A stretch of DNA of 64,000 nt from Platycnemis pennipes (GCA_933228895.1 OW121854.1:12279131-12343130); one strand, 5' to 3'. Positions 44,641-55,973 are shown, numbered from the stretch's first letter. Translations and numbers: made by a program. The notes: generated by a model not told the origin, from the letters alone.

Positions 44641-45249
44641 AAAATAATTCGCCGCATGCATTATCTAGTACAACAGGTAAAATAAAGCGATTAAACTTTC
44701 TAACTTATAAAATTAGACTTTCGAGCCTGATAACTTATGCTATCACGCTGCATTGTTCGACGAAATCGAGCGACACGCAATTTAATACCGTTGCAAGGGC
44801 GACAGACGATGTGTGTGTGCGCTGTTGCCACTCTTACCGCGTCAGCCTCACGTGCGCTGAAATGACAACCTTGCGCTCAGTGGGTTACGAAATCTTCTTT
44901 GGTGGAGAAGGATCATATTACCGAAGGGAAGGCCCAGGGTCCCCCTTTATATGGGGCAATAGAGGCATTGGGAGGGGATTCTTCCTTCCCTCACAACAGG
45001 GCATGAACAACGTAGAAGACACACTCTGAACAAATACGCCCGTTGGAATTGCACTGACTCGGGTAACTCTATCGGTCGACAGGAAAACTATCTTCACCCT
45101 CAGAAGTAGAAAAAATATCAAAAAGCGCAGTGGAACAATACTGTGTCAGCAACTGAATTCGACGTATTTAGGTTTTCGCGGCCGTATCCCAGTTCGTCAC
45201 TGTTCTTAGGTGGCAGCGTGGTAGTCGTGCAGCGAAGCACTGCTCAATG
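44641..45249. other. Unassigned DNA
   Basis: A 132-codon frame at 44631-45029 has no recognisable domain and starts within RT debris; not called. Confidence 0.4.
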
Positions 45250-46185
45250 AAGGCCGTTTTACACGACGGTCATTGAAACTGCGCAAGTTGATGTTGATTT
45301 CGTTAGAGCAGTCGTCTGCGACAGTGCGTGACGTAGAAAACTGCGAGGACGCTTGCTTGACAGCTTTACACGGTGCAATCGTCGGTGCATTATGTCAGTA
45401 TTAATACATACCTACCATTCAGTAGCGGCAATACCGTCAATATATCGCATAACGTCAAGACCTGTTAGGTAGCAATTAATTGCACGTGAAAGATGCGATA
45501 AATTACCACCACTTTAAAATATATTTTAAGCCATAGTCTAAACATGATAGATCTTTTGCATGATTTTGGGAAGTGACGTCAAAAAAATCTATCGATATTT
45601 CAGGCACTAAATTTTCATTCTGACGTTCGATAGGCTTATCGTTAATTTTTTATCAGCAAACAAAGTCTAATAAATTATTATTTCGCCGAAACACTGGTCC
45701 GCCGTGTTTAGTGGGCTCTGACGTCATCTCCCATTCTCGAGCATTTGTTGATTTGGAGATTAATTAGCCCAAAATTCGCATCACGAACGAACGGATGTGG
45801 GCCAAGGTAACAGGCTCTTGCTTTACGCACGGAATTTAAGCTTCCACGTGATTAATCGCCCAGCTCATCATTATCACACTTTATTCATTACCTAAGGAGT
45901 TGAGTGCAAGCAAAAACACCCAACTCAATCGCCAACAACCTATTTAATTGATAGAATTCCCCAGGCAGTTCTTTGCCGCTACATCTGCACCATCTAGTGA
46001 GAGAAATAAGCTTTAAACTGTCCGGACGCATGTATCATATTAGAACATGTTCGAATTTGCTCGCAAGCGTTCCCGCAATAGCGCTGCCTGTTATGGCAAG
46101 TCGTCGCTTTACACGGCGCAATATTTGTTGCGCAAGTGTTCTCGCAAAAGCCTGCGCAGTATCAATGACCGTGTAAAACGGCCTT
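45250..46185. mobile_element. Non-autonomous DNA element with AAGGCCGTTTTACACG ends
   Basis: 936 bp. The left end AAGGCCGTTTTACACG is followed by ACGGTCATTGA; the right end is the reverse complement, TCAATGACCGTGTAAAACGG then CCTT. Subterminal ACTGCGCAAG and GCCTGCGCAGT words also pair across the element. No transposase is recognisable inside. No clear target duplication. Confidence 0.7.
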
Positions 46186-46552
46186 AAGTCTACGTGCCGT
46201 GACTTACTTCAACTATCCTTTCCATCCTCCATTTCCGCAGCTTCCATTTCTAGACCCATAATTGTATATTTACCATCGAGTATAAAAGTTTTTAGCAATT
46301 ACCATCGGCTGGCATTAATTTAACTGTCCCTCATGAAGTTAATTATTTCTGCCCGACGGAAGCGGTGAAAACGAAGAGGCACTGGTGAATAATTGGTGAG
46401 GCCTGGTGACATTTTAACTGGCAACCAAGTGATGGAGGTTCCCTTGATGATCGAGAAGCATATCGTCACACAGAGCAAAAAGCCGATTAAAAAAGGAGTA
46501 ATAGCATTTAGAGTGCGACGGAGAATGAAAAGCCTTAAAAATGCAACACTTA
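46186..46552. other. Unassigned DNA
   Basis: A hydrophobic 119-codon minus frame overlaps this area but continues into the retrotransposon tail on its right; not called. Confidence 0.4.
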
Positions 46553-47190
46553 GAATAGAATAGAAAATATTCTTTATTGTTCTGAGACTATAAGTCCCTT
46601 GGAGCATCGAAAAAAATATTGCTTGCCAAAAGGAAAGAAAAGAGATAATGCAGTCAAGGCAACAGACGTACGATTTCAAAATGGAGGAATATTACGCATA
46701 TAAATTAACAGTAAATAATAAATACGAATGTAATGAGTCTATAACCATTAATTGTTAAGGGTTTATTGGCTAAGCCATTAATTGGTCGAACCAATAATTA
46801 CATAACCATTACAATAAAAACCACTATATTAAATTAAAGAAAACACTTTAAGGAAAAAGAAATTTAAGAAAGGTAGCATAAGTAATGATTTAAATGACTT
46901 GAAAATAAAGCATAAAATAACAAGGAATATAAATTAATATGCACAATATCAAGCATTTAAGTTAGGCAATACAATATAACAAGATAGCATACAATAAATA
47001 AATAAAAAAAACGAGTTTGTGAAGCTAAACTGAAATTAGTGGTAACTCTTATATCATTTCTTTAAAGAGTCTTTGAATTGTCTATTTTTAGATAATTGCG
47101 AGGTCAAAGAGTGACTATTTAACACGCGAGGGAGCGTTCTAATATGTTTTTCATGGAAAAAAGATTAAGATTGCTGAAGGACTCGAGATA
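46553..47190 (-). mobile_element. Possible non-LTR retrotransposon 3' end
   Basis: On the minus strand the sequence ends in CAATAAAGAATATTTTCTAT then TCTATTCTA, like a 3' end with a short repeat tail. Upstream, near 47040-47160, it reads RVLNSHSLTSQLSKNRQF then KDSLKKWYKSYH and a stop, similar to the terminal blocks of other non-LTR proteins. AT-rich 3' UTR between. Low certainty. Confidence 0.4.
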
Positions 47191-47261
47191 GGAGGAAAGA
47201 ACAAGCAGTATTGGGCGTATGTATGTAACAATTGTCCGGCGTAGTCATAAGATATCTCCAG

Positions 47262-47296
47262 CCAGTTCTGTGTCACAGGAACACAGAACTGGCTGA
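47262..47296. repeat. Perfect 14-bp hairpin
   Basis: AGCCAGTTCTGTGT (47262-47275) and ACACAGAACTGGCT (47283-47296) pair perfectly around a 7-base loop. Outer GATATCTCC and GGGGATAT words extend the pairing imperfectly. Function unknown. Confidence 0.85.
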
Positions 47297-47375
47297 CGGG
47301 GATATTGCGGTTTCCCTTCGGACTTTACGATTTACATAAATGCTTGATATTCACAATATCACCGATGGCGGAGTT

Positions 47376-47497
47376 TACATTAACGGAGTCACCCGCTGAG
47401 GTGCACGAATGCAAGATATTCCACAGAGAAAAAAATCATTCGCCTTGACCGGGACTCGAACCCGGACCCCCTGATTTCCGGCCAGGTGCTCTACCCT
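47376..47497 (-). repeat. tRNA-like repeat, left arm of inverted pair
   Basis: Reverse complement of about 47698-47813: flank AACGGAGTCACCCGCTGAGG, ATTCCACAGAGAAAAAAATC and then the tRNA-like part. Only the segment from the D-arm GAGC to the acceptor 3' strand is present; the sequence switches at CTCTACC to the 38-bp direct repeat. Confidence 0.8.
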
Positions 47498-47535
47498 AGT
47501 TTTCGCGGCTAGTTCGCGAGCTTTGAATTTGTTAA
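47498..47535 (+). repeat. 38-bp direct repeat, left unit
   Basis: AGTTTTCGCGGCTAGTTCGC followed by GAGCTTTGAATTTGTTAA, identical to 47818-47855. Confidence 0.9.
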
Positions 47536-47685
47536 AAAGTTAAGCACCTTAGTGTTAAAGTCGGCTTAACCTCGTGGACGGTGGCGCAATGCGCACCATT
47601 TCGGCTGCTTGTGGCATAACATGTCCAGCAGCTCGACAACATCTAGCTCCTTTAAGCCTCTAGAATTTCCACAGAGAAAGAGGAC

Positions 47686-47757
47686 GCCTTGGTGGCTCAA
47701 CTGGTAGAGCACCTGGCCGGAAATCAGGGGGTCCGGGTTCGAGTTCCGGTCAAGGCG
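47686..47757 (+). repeat. tRNA-like sequence (SINE head or tRNA pseudogene)
   Basis: Folds as a cloverleaf: acceptor GCCTTGG with TCAAGGC, D arm GCTC/GAGC, anticodon stem CCTGG/TCAGG, T arm CCGGG/TCCGG around TTCGAGT. A and B boxes (TGGCTCAACTGG, GGTTCGAGTTC) look intact. The seven-base anticodon loop reads CCGGAAA, which would give anticodon GGA, but position 33 is C rather than U and a serine tRNA should have a long variable arm. With its mirrored partner and conserved flanks, a SINE or a mobile tRNA-like repeat is more likely than a working tRNA. Confidence 0.6.
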
Positions 47758-47817
47758 AATGATTTTTTCTCTGTGGAATATCTTGCATTCGTGCACCTCA
47801 GCGGGTGACTCCGTTAA

Positions 47818-47855
47818 AGTTTTCGCGGCTAGTTCGCGAGCTTTGAATTTGTTAA
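47818..47855 (+). repeat. 38-bp direct repeat, right unit
   Basis: Identical to 47498-47535, 320 bp downstream; begins immediately after the mirrored flank of the tRNA-like pair. Confidence 0.9.
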
Positions 47856-48372
47856 GAGAGTATTAGTCGCCGTTGCAGACTTTCATCTTTCTAGTAAGGG
47901 CCCTGTACTGCATAAATAGAATGGAGACGTCGGGACTCTTGACTAGAGATTCATTTCGCTTTCCCCTCCCAAGCAGTCGAGAAGTATTCAAATGATTAAG
48001 CGCATTGTTGGTGATGACGTGAGTCAAGGTGGTGAACACAAATATGAAAGCTATTATGAAACGAGAAACTATTTATTCGAAAACTGCGATGGTATGAAGT
48101 TGGGAAACCTCTAAAGACGTCTATCCAGAATTCGAAACTGAATCACGTTACAAATGCACCGGGGAAACATGAACATCTCCATTTGCCATTCGTCGCGACG
48201 AAACTTTCTAGGTAAGAGAAAAATACTCTATAAGAATGCAATACAAGTAATGGTGGCGGGCATGACTTGGTGGAAAACCTTCGTAGTCGGAGCGTTTAAA
48301 GAAATATCCACCTACTTGTCTGTGTCCAAGTGTGATTTTATTTTTTCCGACCATGGTTTCGATGCAAAGTAT
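47856..48372. other. Unassigned DNA
   Basis: No gene recognised. Confidence 0.4.
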
Positions 48373-48865
48373 CTAGTATATTAAATGAATTAAATTAGGA
48401 ATCATTGTCAGATCGCAGGTTGAAATTTAGACAATCTCTTAAATAAATTCCAAGACCATATTTTCAGTGATGATGTTAAAAATATTTTGCGGACCCCAAC
48501 TTACTATGGCAGACTGGACCATCATCACAAAATTAGAGAAATTGATTGCCGAAACGACAGATTCAAAATGTCCTTTATTCCTCGTACAATTAGGGATATG
48601 AATAACGGTAAATGTATTTAGTACGAGTGTAGCAATGGATAACATTGGTAGCTGCATGTTGGTATAAGGACTTGAAGCTAACCCAACTAACAGCATGTTT
48701 TTGCATATTTGCTTTGCTATTTTTATCTTTTTTTAAATAGTGTAGTTCAGAACAGTATATAAATACCAATCCTTTTTTACGCATGATATGTAGTGCATGC
48801 TTGGCGAGAATTCATCCCCTGCCACACACCTTTATGGTGGCTTGCAGGGTATTATGTAGATGTAC
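48373..48865 (+). mobile_element. LINE-A copy 7, 5'-truncated
   Basis: From TTAAATGAATTAAATTAGGA (C-terminal coding) to the hairpin and TATTATGTAGATGT. The coding part is frameshifted near 48430 (TTTAGACAATCTC). Confidence 0.85.
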
Positions 48866-49217
48866 ACAGGGGCAGCTGTTCCAAACCTCTGGCAGGAGTA
48901 ATTCTTGGGGAAGCGCGCTTGAAGATTTGTGAATGTATGCGAAGGCAGTTGAATAATGATATAAGCGCATCAAAGCGCATACGCTTGTCTGAAAGTTTAC
49001 ATCCAGCCGTGGGCAAACATCTGATATTGCATTATTGACGAGTAAACATTCATATCGTAAGTGTTAACACTGTGATTAGGGGTACATATTAGTTAAATGG
49101 AGTGCCACCAGGGGGAAAGCAAATGAAAAAAGGCCAGGAGCGCCGCTATGAATTGACGGCTCGGACATTTGAGAGTAGAGACACCTACCGACTGAGATTG
49201 TAACACGTGTTTACAAC
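48866..49217. other. Unassigned DNA
   Basis: No feature recognised. Confidence 0.4.
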
Positions 49218-50058
49218 TACAGTGGAACCTCGCTTACACTACCCTCAATAACACGACAACCGCAATTACGAGTGCAATTTTCAAATCCCTTTGAGATTGC
49301 CGTAATACATAATGTGAAATTAACCTCTAATACGCTATTATTAGTATCTAAACAACCTCAATAACACGGATTTTTTCCAATTCACAACGTAACTCAGAAC
49401 CTCTATAACAAGGCGTTTTGAGAAGTCAACCTTGATAACGCGACTCTATACATGAATGGGTCAACCTTTAAGGCTGTCGGATACCACTGCCAAAAACGCT
49501 TCTGCAGACGTCTACGTCTCTTGACGTTAAGACTCTGTTTCGCAACGTAAACAAAAGTTTTCTGCGCAAACTTCGAGAATAAGAATTGATCTAGTAGATA
49601 AGTTTAGTAAATTTTCACTCTTTGTTTTTCTCATAATTCTGTTGACCTCAGAAAAACGCAAATTTTAACGAAAATAAGCCGATTTCCATGTCGTGTATGA
49701 AGTTAAATTCCGAACTAATTAATATACTCTTTAAAAGCTGGAATCATTCATCTCTATGTGGGACCAAGAATTCGTATTTCTTACCTTGAAATTTAAACGA
49801 AAAGTTGAAATAAAACCATTCCATCGCAAGAATTCTGTATTTTTGTCGATATGAGAATTGATAATAAATAGACTTGGTTCGAAAAGGGTCGCTCTAAAAT
49901 TCTCTCGTTATGAAGGGATTTAGTGATTCCATTAACCTCGATAACACGACTGATAACCAAAATAACCTTGATAACACGACCCTCAACAAAAAAGCACCTC
50001 GATAACAAGACTGTTTCCCTAATCCCCTTGAGACACTTCTTATCAGGGTTCTACTGTA
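49218..50058. mobile_element. pogo/Tigger-like non-autonomous element, copy 2
   Basis: Ends TACAGTGGAACCTCGCTTAC and GGTTCTACTGTA, TA on both sides. Aligns with 30770-31442; an extra segment at about 49720-49880 is present here and missing or different in copy 1. CAGTGGAACCTC is the usual pogo/Tigger start. No transposase. Confidence 0.82.
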
Positions 50059-50388
50059 TATTATTAAGATTATGTGATAATTCCTGCTTAAACCCTTTCT
50101 TCAACTCGTTGAAATCCGTGTCTCCCTTATATCCCTGCTAAATGAAATTCCAACTCTGTCGCCCCCTCCGTCCGTTGGTAGTGTCGCGTCCACATTGATC
50201 CCTTAGGGTCTGGCCCCACTGCTCTCCTGATGTGTGGCGAGGCTCCCACCTGCCTCTCAGGGTCACTGGCGGCACCAAGTGGTGACCGCGGTGACCTACT
50301 TGGTGTGGGGATGGGACTAGAACGGAAGCTAAGAAAATACCGAGCTTTTCTTTTCAAATGAAGTAATATTTGCAAGTCCTATCATGTT
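50059..50388. other. Unassigned DNA
   Basis: No feature recognised. Confidence 0.4.
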
Positions 50389-50855
50389 ATTAGCGTAACC
50401 AGTCTATTAAATGAATTATGTTGGGAATCATTGTCAGATCGGAGGTTGAAATTCAGACTTAAAATCTGAAATAAAGTCCAAGATCATATTTTCAGTGATG
50501 ATGTTTAAAATATTTTGCGAACCGCAACTTACTATGGCAGACTGGACCATAATCATAAAATTAGAGAAATAGAAAGCCGAACTGACAGATTCTAAATGTC
50601 CTTTTTTCCTCGTACTATTAGGGATATGAAGAACGGTAAATGTATTTAGTACGAGTGTAGCAATGGATAACATTGGTAGCTGCATGTTGGTATAAGGACT
50701 TATAGCTAACCCAACTAACTGTATGTTTTTGCATGTATGCTTTGCTATATTAATTTTTAATTACAAATTTCATGCATGATATGTAGTGCATGTTTGGTGA
50801 GAGTTCACCCCCTGCCACACACCTTTACGGTGGCTTGCACGATATTATGTAGATG
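50389..50855 (+). mobile_element. LINE-A copy 8, 5'-truncated
   Basis: C-terminal coding remnant with frameshift at about 50462 and stop at TTCTAAATG, then 3' UTR and hairpin; the last stem bases have changed (TTGCACGAT). Confidence 0.82.
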
Positions 50856-51442
50856 TTATGATCCAGGGTATTCGTGCAAATATGCCAGCAACCTCCATTC
50901 ATTATCTCTAATAGATCACGAAGTGGTCACGTGACAAAACACGAATGGTTCGTGAATTTGGTGCAATCGATTGGTGAATTAGTCTCACTCTCATTGTCTC
51001 CAGTTTTCTTCACCCATCGCGATCCAACGGTTGAGGAAAAATCAAGTGGAAAAATCAATTAGAATGACATTCTAACGAGCGAATCTTACAACGTCGTATA
51101 TACGAAACTTCTTGTGCGTAACTCGTGACTCATTTTTCATCTATTCGAGATATAACTGACGGTACCCAGCTCACACACGACAGGAAAATTCTTGCTTGCC
51201 CTAGTGCTGCTTTTACGATGTACCCAATTAACAAAGGCATTCTGACTTTTGCAAGAAATTCCATTAGTTCAAGGGCTTCGACACGTTTCTAACATGCGGA
51301 GAGGACGTTGTGGGTCTCCGCTTTCACGTAATATTATTCTCAGTTTGTTGGTGCATTGATTCTGATATAGCACGTACTACTGTGCAGATTACGCATGAAC
51401 ATTATGAGAATGTGAGGTTCTAATGATTGAACGACTGTGATA
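50856..51442. other. Unassigned DNA
   Basis: No gene or repeat recognised. Confidence 0.4.
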
Positions 51443-52182
51443 TTAACACGAAGATCGAAAGCGTTGAAACCATAAGATATTTAGGTGTAACAATCACTAA
51501 AGATTTATCGTGGGGAAGACATATTCGGGAAATATGCGGCGGAGCCAAGAGGATTCATAAAAAGGTATGCATGTGATGAGAAGACAAAAGAGCGATATTA
51601 CTTTTCACTAGTTAGGCCCCACCTTGAGTATTTAACCAGTGTATGGGATCCGAATGAATTAGGTTTGATCAGAGAACTAGACAGTTTGCAGCGTAGAGCA
51701 GCTAGGTTTGTTAAAAGGTGTTACGATAGGTTGAGAAGTGTTTCAGAATTAATATAAGAATTAGGGTGGGAGTCATTATCAGAGCGTAGGTTAAGGTACA
51801 GATTAGATCTATTAGAGACATTTAAATCGGATACCTTAATGGAAGTTGTTAGGCACATATTAAAAATACGTGAGTACTGTGCTAGATTTCACCAGATAAA
51901 TAAGATTAGAGAGATAGATTGTCGTACCGATAGATTCAAAATGGCATTTTCCCCCGTACTATAAGAGAACAGAATAGGCAGCATAGCAAAGGGATAGGTA
52001 GGGGATTTATTTTAGTCTTTAGTGCATGATGCATGTATTAATCCCTTAAATACTATAGATACTAACAATCTAGTTGCATGAGACCGTATAGTTGCTTGTT
52101 TGCATGTCGGTGGTACATGCTTGGTGATCTTCACCCCCTGCCACAAACCCTCGCAGTGGCTTGCAAGGTATCGTGTAGATGT
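51443..52182 (+). mobile_element. LINE-B copy 7 (plus strand), decayed coding end
   Basis: Reads from TTAACACGAAGATCG (start of the YLGV region) to the hairpin and TCGTGTAGATGTAATATA. Recognisable coding words are RYLGVTITKDLSWGRHI, YFSLVRPHLEYLTSVWDP, LIRELDSLQRRAARFVKR and IDCRTDRFKMAF. A frameshift in the KRKLGF region (about 51545) and stops such as LI*ELGWESLS (about 51755) break it. Confidence 0.87.
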
Positions 52183-52324
52183 AATATAGAATGTCCTTGA
52201 CGCGTATCCTATTTGATTCGTCTGTTCCGTTTGTTGTCGAGCGCAACGCGGTTCCCTGGCTGTGTTATTATTCATATGGCTTAGGGATCTACGAGGCTTT
52301 AGTAAAAATGAGAAGTAAGCGATA

Positions 52325-52382
52325 TTTATCCTTGTAAGTGTAATCTTCTCACGTAGGAGGAGATTACACTTTGAAGGATAAA
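52325..52382. repeat. Long hairpin, 22-bp arms
   Basis: TTTATCCTTGTAAGTGTAAT.. at 52325 pairs with ..ATTACACTTTGAAGGATAAA ending at 52382: 20 of 22 positions match, loop of 14 bases. Confidence 0.82.
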
Positions 52383-52888
52383 TAGCGGGTTATCAACTAT
52401 TTAAGGTTCGGTTAAGGTTCTCGCCGTCCCAACGTGAGAGGAGATCCTTGGAATCTTTTCACGTGGAGTGGTTATTCATTAGCCCTTCCAGGTTTACGAA
52501 GTCCTCCTCTGCTCCGAGGAAATATTGCAGTCACCAAATTAGTACAAATGGATTCCACCGGGCTTCCCTTGAGATGAATCAATCTTCATTCCCGTTGTAA
52601 GTTTTCCGCCGCATGGCTTTCGTCTTCGCGTCTTTCCCGGCCGGCGCTTCCCTTTTCATTAGCGCCGGCGCCTTCGCGGGAGGGGGCGCAAAGGGGGCAG
52701 GTCCAGCACAACCTCCCCCCCACAACTCCAACCTCCTGATCCCTACTTCCTCGGGCCGAGCGAGAACTTTCTTTGAGCTTACTCCTTCGCGTGGCCAAGA
52801 CACTCTCTCCCTCGATCGGGAAGGGAGCAACCGATTGGAAACGAAGGACGGAGCGGAGATTCGATACGTGGAGGGCTGGGCATACCTA
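52383..52888. other. Unassigned, partly GC-rich DNA
   Basis: GC-rich from about 52600 to 52830. Overlapping frames on both strands mirror each other and have no recognised domains. Confidence 0.4.
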
Positions 52889-53636
52889 GGGGTTATTTTG
52901 TAATCTCACTTTAGTGAGAATACGTCATAAAATGTCACTTTTCCTGGTTAAACTCCGCCACCCAGGCGGCGTGACCATCTTCGGATCTCAAGCGGTGAAC
53001 TGCCGGTCATGTGCTGGTCTTTTAGACGATTCATCCGCTCTGATCCGTATCTTTCGACTCTTGATCCGTTTCATTATCTCCGCCTGCCATTAGTTCCCAT
53101 CTCATCTTCATGAAGAACGTGAAATGGAGCCACCATCCTTTCCACATGAGGCAACTGAGTTGGAAAAAAAGCAAGAGCGAGAAAGATACAAACGATTTTA
53201 AATTGAATTTTTGGAATTTTTACAACGTGAAGAACTAAAACGTTGTTAAATCACAAATTGTATATTATCAACAAGTGATTTCTAAAAACACTATAAACGT
53301 AAAATGTAGCGAGAAACGAATGCAAATTCCAATAGTGGTATGAAGGAAATTATCGCGCATGAATTTTCTTGAAAGGTCATCCGAATAATTAATATGATCG
53401 GGACCAACAATTTTTCACTCACCTTCACCGTATTCCTCCATTTTTGAAGATAGAGGTGGCCGTTGCCAGGCACTCGTTAGTTTATTCAAAGTAGATGAGA
53501 TCGACAACAGATAGCGCTACCAAAAGAAGATTCGACAATTCACGAACGGTTAGTGAGTCGATAATTAAGAGAGCGAAGCGGATCTCCCTTCTTCCCGCAA
53601 AGAGTCATTAAAAAGGTGTGATAACAAAATAACCCC
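52889..53636. mobile_element. MITE M3 copy 3
   Basis: 748 bp, ends GGGGTTATTTTGTAATCTCA and GTGTGATAACAAAATAACCCC. Same orientation as copy 1, with roughly 130 extra bases at 53460-53590 near the right end. Confidence 0.86.
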
Positions 53637-54247
53637 TCTGGAAGTAGTGGCGTTGTATTCCTTAGCTGCATCTAAGAAGTGCATGTTTGGAGATGTTCAC
53701 CCTCGCGGTGTCTCGCAGGGTATTTACTGAGACGTAGATTTCCTGCTGCTTGCCTCACGCCGATGCGTAATGCAAAGTGAGATCCAGCAGATCTCCAGTC
53801 TCTCGACAGATGTGCGGCCCGAGTCTGGCTGTTAGGGGCGGTTCCCTTGGCAACGGACGGGGGTCGAGTGTCATTTGTCTCTGCTTCCGCCGCCACTTCT
53901 TGCCTCTTTCTCCGTCGCTCGTCGACTCATGCGTGCCCTCCAGAGATGCGGGCTTGACGTCTGCTTATCTGGTTCCCTCCTCGTCTTAGCGGTAGCGGCG
54001 CTGCCAACTGACAGGGGCTAGGCTACCGCTCGGGTGGTGGCCAAAGTGGAAGAGAAAATGTCACATCTTATATGTGCGCGTTCTCAGAACTTAAAGACGC
54101 CTCAGACCGGAAGAAAACCTTTGCCCGCGGAGTAAGCCCGTGCTGTTTTAGAAGAGGGGAAATCGGTCCGGCATATTGTCATGTGTTTGCCATACCTTGT
54201 TTTACCACTACCACTTACGAAATACATGTTCCGCCATTCAAAAGTAA
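53637..54247. other. Unassigned DNA with a tail relic
   Basis: 53680-53740 (GTTCACCCTCGCGGTGTCTC then GCAGGGTATTTACTGAGACG) looks like a degenerate plus-strand LINE tail with part of the hairpin deleted. The rest is unassigned. Confidence 0.45.
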
Positions 54248-54986
54248 TTAACGAGGTTGGCTCCCGACTGCTTGAGTCAAGTTGTCTAAGAAATATCATT
54301 GATTTAAGTACGAGTATATGCCTGCTAAGTGATCCTTACTTCACGAAGAAATTTATCTAAGATAATGATAGTCATTAGTATCGCAGGAAATACGATGGAA
54401 AGTCGAAGGATTTATTTTTTATGATAGTTTTAATTAGCTCGACGATGAAGTCAATTCAGCATTTACGTTACAGAAATAAATTCATGTACCCAATTACTTT
54501 ACTAATGTTTAACACCATAATATTACTATCAAACATTATGTTATAACATTTCTTGAAATATTATTCAATATCTCATTAGTAATGATATTATTCATATGCT
54601 ATAATTTTTGGATAGTGCGACCGCAGCGCCACTTGAAGTCAACTAACGCATTTCGTCTGCTATAAGCGCAGACACTGGTGGATTTAGCGAAAAATACGGT
54701 GGGTGGATGCCTTGTTTTTCGTGTCATTTTATTTCTTGTGAAATTATGCATAAAATATCGATTTTAGCAAAAATGACAAGTCACTATGTAATTTTTAAAC
54801 GTTAAATTCCCATGTGATGGCCATTCTCGTCCTGATTCGTACGTAATTTCAAATGAAATTTGTGAAAAAAGGAGTATGGGTTCATATAATTATCTTCACT
54901 TTATTAGATGGAGGAACTTTAGTTCTATATGTGCTGAAAATATAAAAAAATGACATGATTTTCACTTTTCGGATCAACCTCCTTAA
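54248..54986 (+). mobile_element. MITE M2 copy 2 (TTAA at both ends)
   Basis: 739 bp from TTAACGAGGTTGGCTCCCGA to GGATCAACCTCCTTAA. Moderately diverged from 13733-14472 in the same orientation. The TTAA at both ends supports a TTAA target-site element. Confidence 0.82.
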
Positions 54987-55575
54987 CGAGTGCGACAATT
55001 AAGGAGGTTCCACTGTGACTCTGCGATTCAAAATCCCTTAAATGAGTTATGTTATTTAATGGATAAATACCGATCCAGAAAAGAACCTCTATGGCAAATC
55101 TATCTATGGTGATAACGCATGCACAATAATTCTATGAGTATGCTATTATATAGCGTGTTGTAGTTACTTTAAATTTTTTACAAGCTCTTTTTACTCATTT
55201 TGACTTCGGAACATGATTGACGTGTTGTTGCCACGTTTAAATTACAAAATGAGAATACATGTACAGTCCCGATAATAGGTATTCTAAAATAGGTTAAATA
55301 TTTTCTTACTTAGTTTCAAACTGTTCTCTTGCAAATACAACTCTTTGTTTTGAATTTTATTAATATGAGAATTTTGGAAAATTGTTGGCAACAATGACCG
55401 TGCTGACATTTAGAAGAAGTGGTATTAATTACACCATGTCTTTAACCAATTAAATATTTAAATTATATAAAAAATTTAAGAAGGACCTTGGAAAGGTATA
55501 TCCTAAATTGAGGCCGAAAATAGGCTCGTAAGCACGTTCCGTCACAAGCACCGTTACAAGCACCGTTCTACCAAC
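54987..55575. other. Unassigned AT-rich DNA
   Basis: GGAGGTTCCACTGTGA at 55003-55018 resembles a lone pogo-like terminus. Nothing else recognised. Confidence 0.4.
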
Positions 55576-55973
55576 GATAACAACATACTGTAGCGCCACT
55601 TTCATATTACTAAGACTTTTCTGCTTTCTTTTCGAGCAAACATTTTTTAATATCGAATAAAAACAAGTTGGGTAAGGCGAGCACTTTTTTACAATGCTGA
55701 ATTCGACATACGTTTTCGCATTTTATATTATTTTTTTGTCAAAACGACATTTATCTTTACATTATTATCCTGCAAATTTCTTAGTAAGAGCCATGCTCTG
55801 CCGAAAAACCACGCATAAAATAGCTGATTTTCAACGTCTTTTTTCTTCATATATATGATGAAAAGGCCTCATTATTTTATTGCCAATCGATAGAAGAGCC
55901 ATAAAATTGTGTGTTCTGAAATCTTCACAAAGATGACATCTACTTAATAATTCTGTGGAGCCTTCTTAATTTT
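55576..55973 (+). repeat. Dispersed repeat R1, copy 2
   Basis: Full-length counterpart of 1-402. Similarity ends after GTGGAGCCTTCTTAA. No reading frame is conserved between the copies, so it is probably non-coding. Confidence 0.78.

Noticed and set aside
44631..45029. 132-aa plus-strand frame
   Set aside because: Begins in RT debris and contains no recognisable blocks.
46320..46679. Hydrophobic 119-aa minus frame resembling a membrane protein
   Set aside because: AT-rich codons give many Phe/Leu/Ile by chance; it overlaps a likely retrotransposon 3' UTR.
47686..47757. Functional tRNA-Ser(GGA) gene
   Set aside because: Cloverleaf forms, but position 33 is C, the variable arm is too short for a serine tRNA, and the sequence exists as an inverted repeat pair with conserved flanks.
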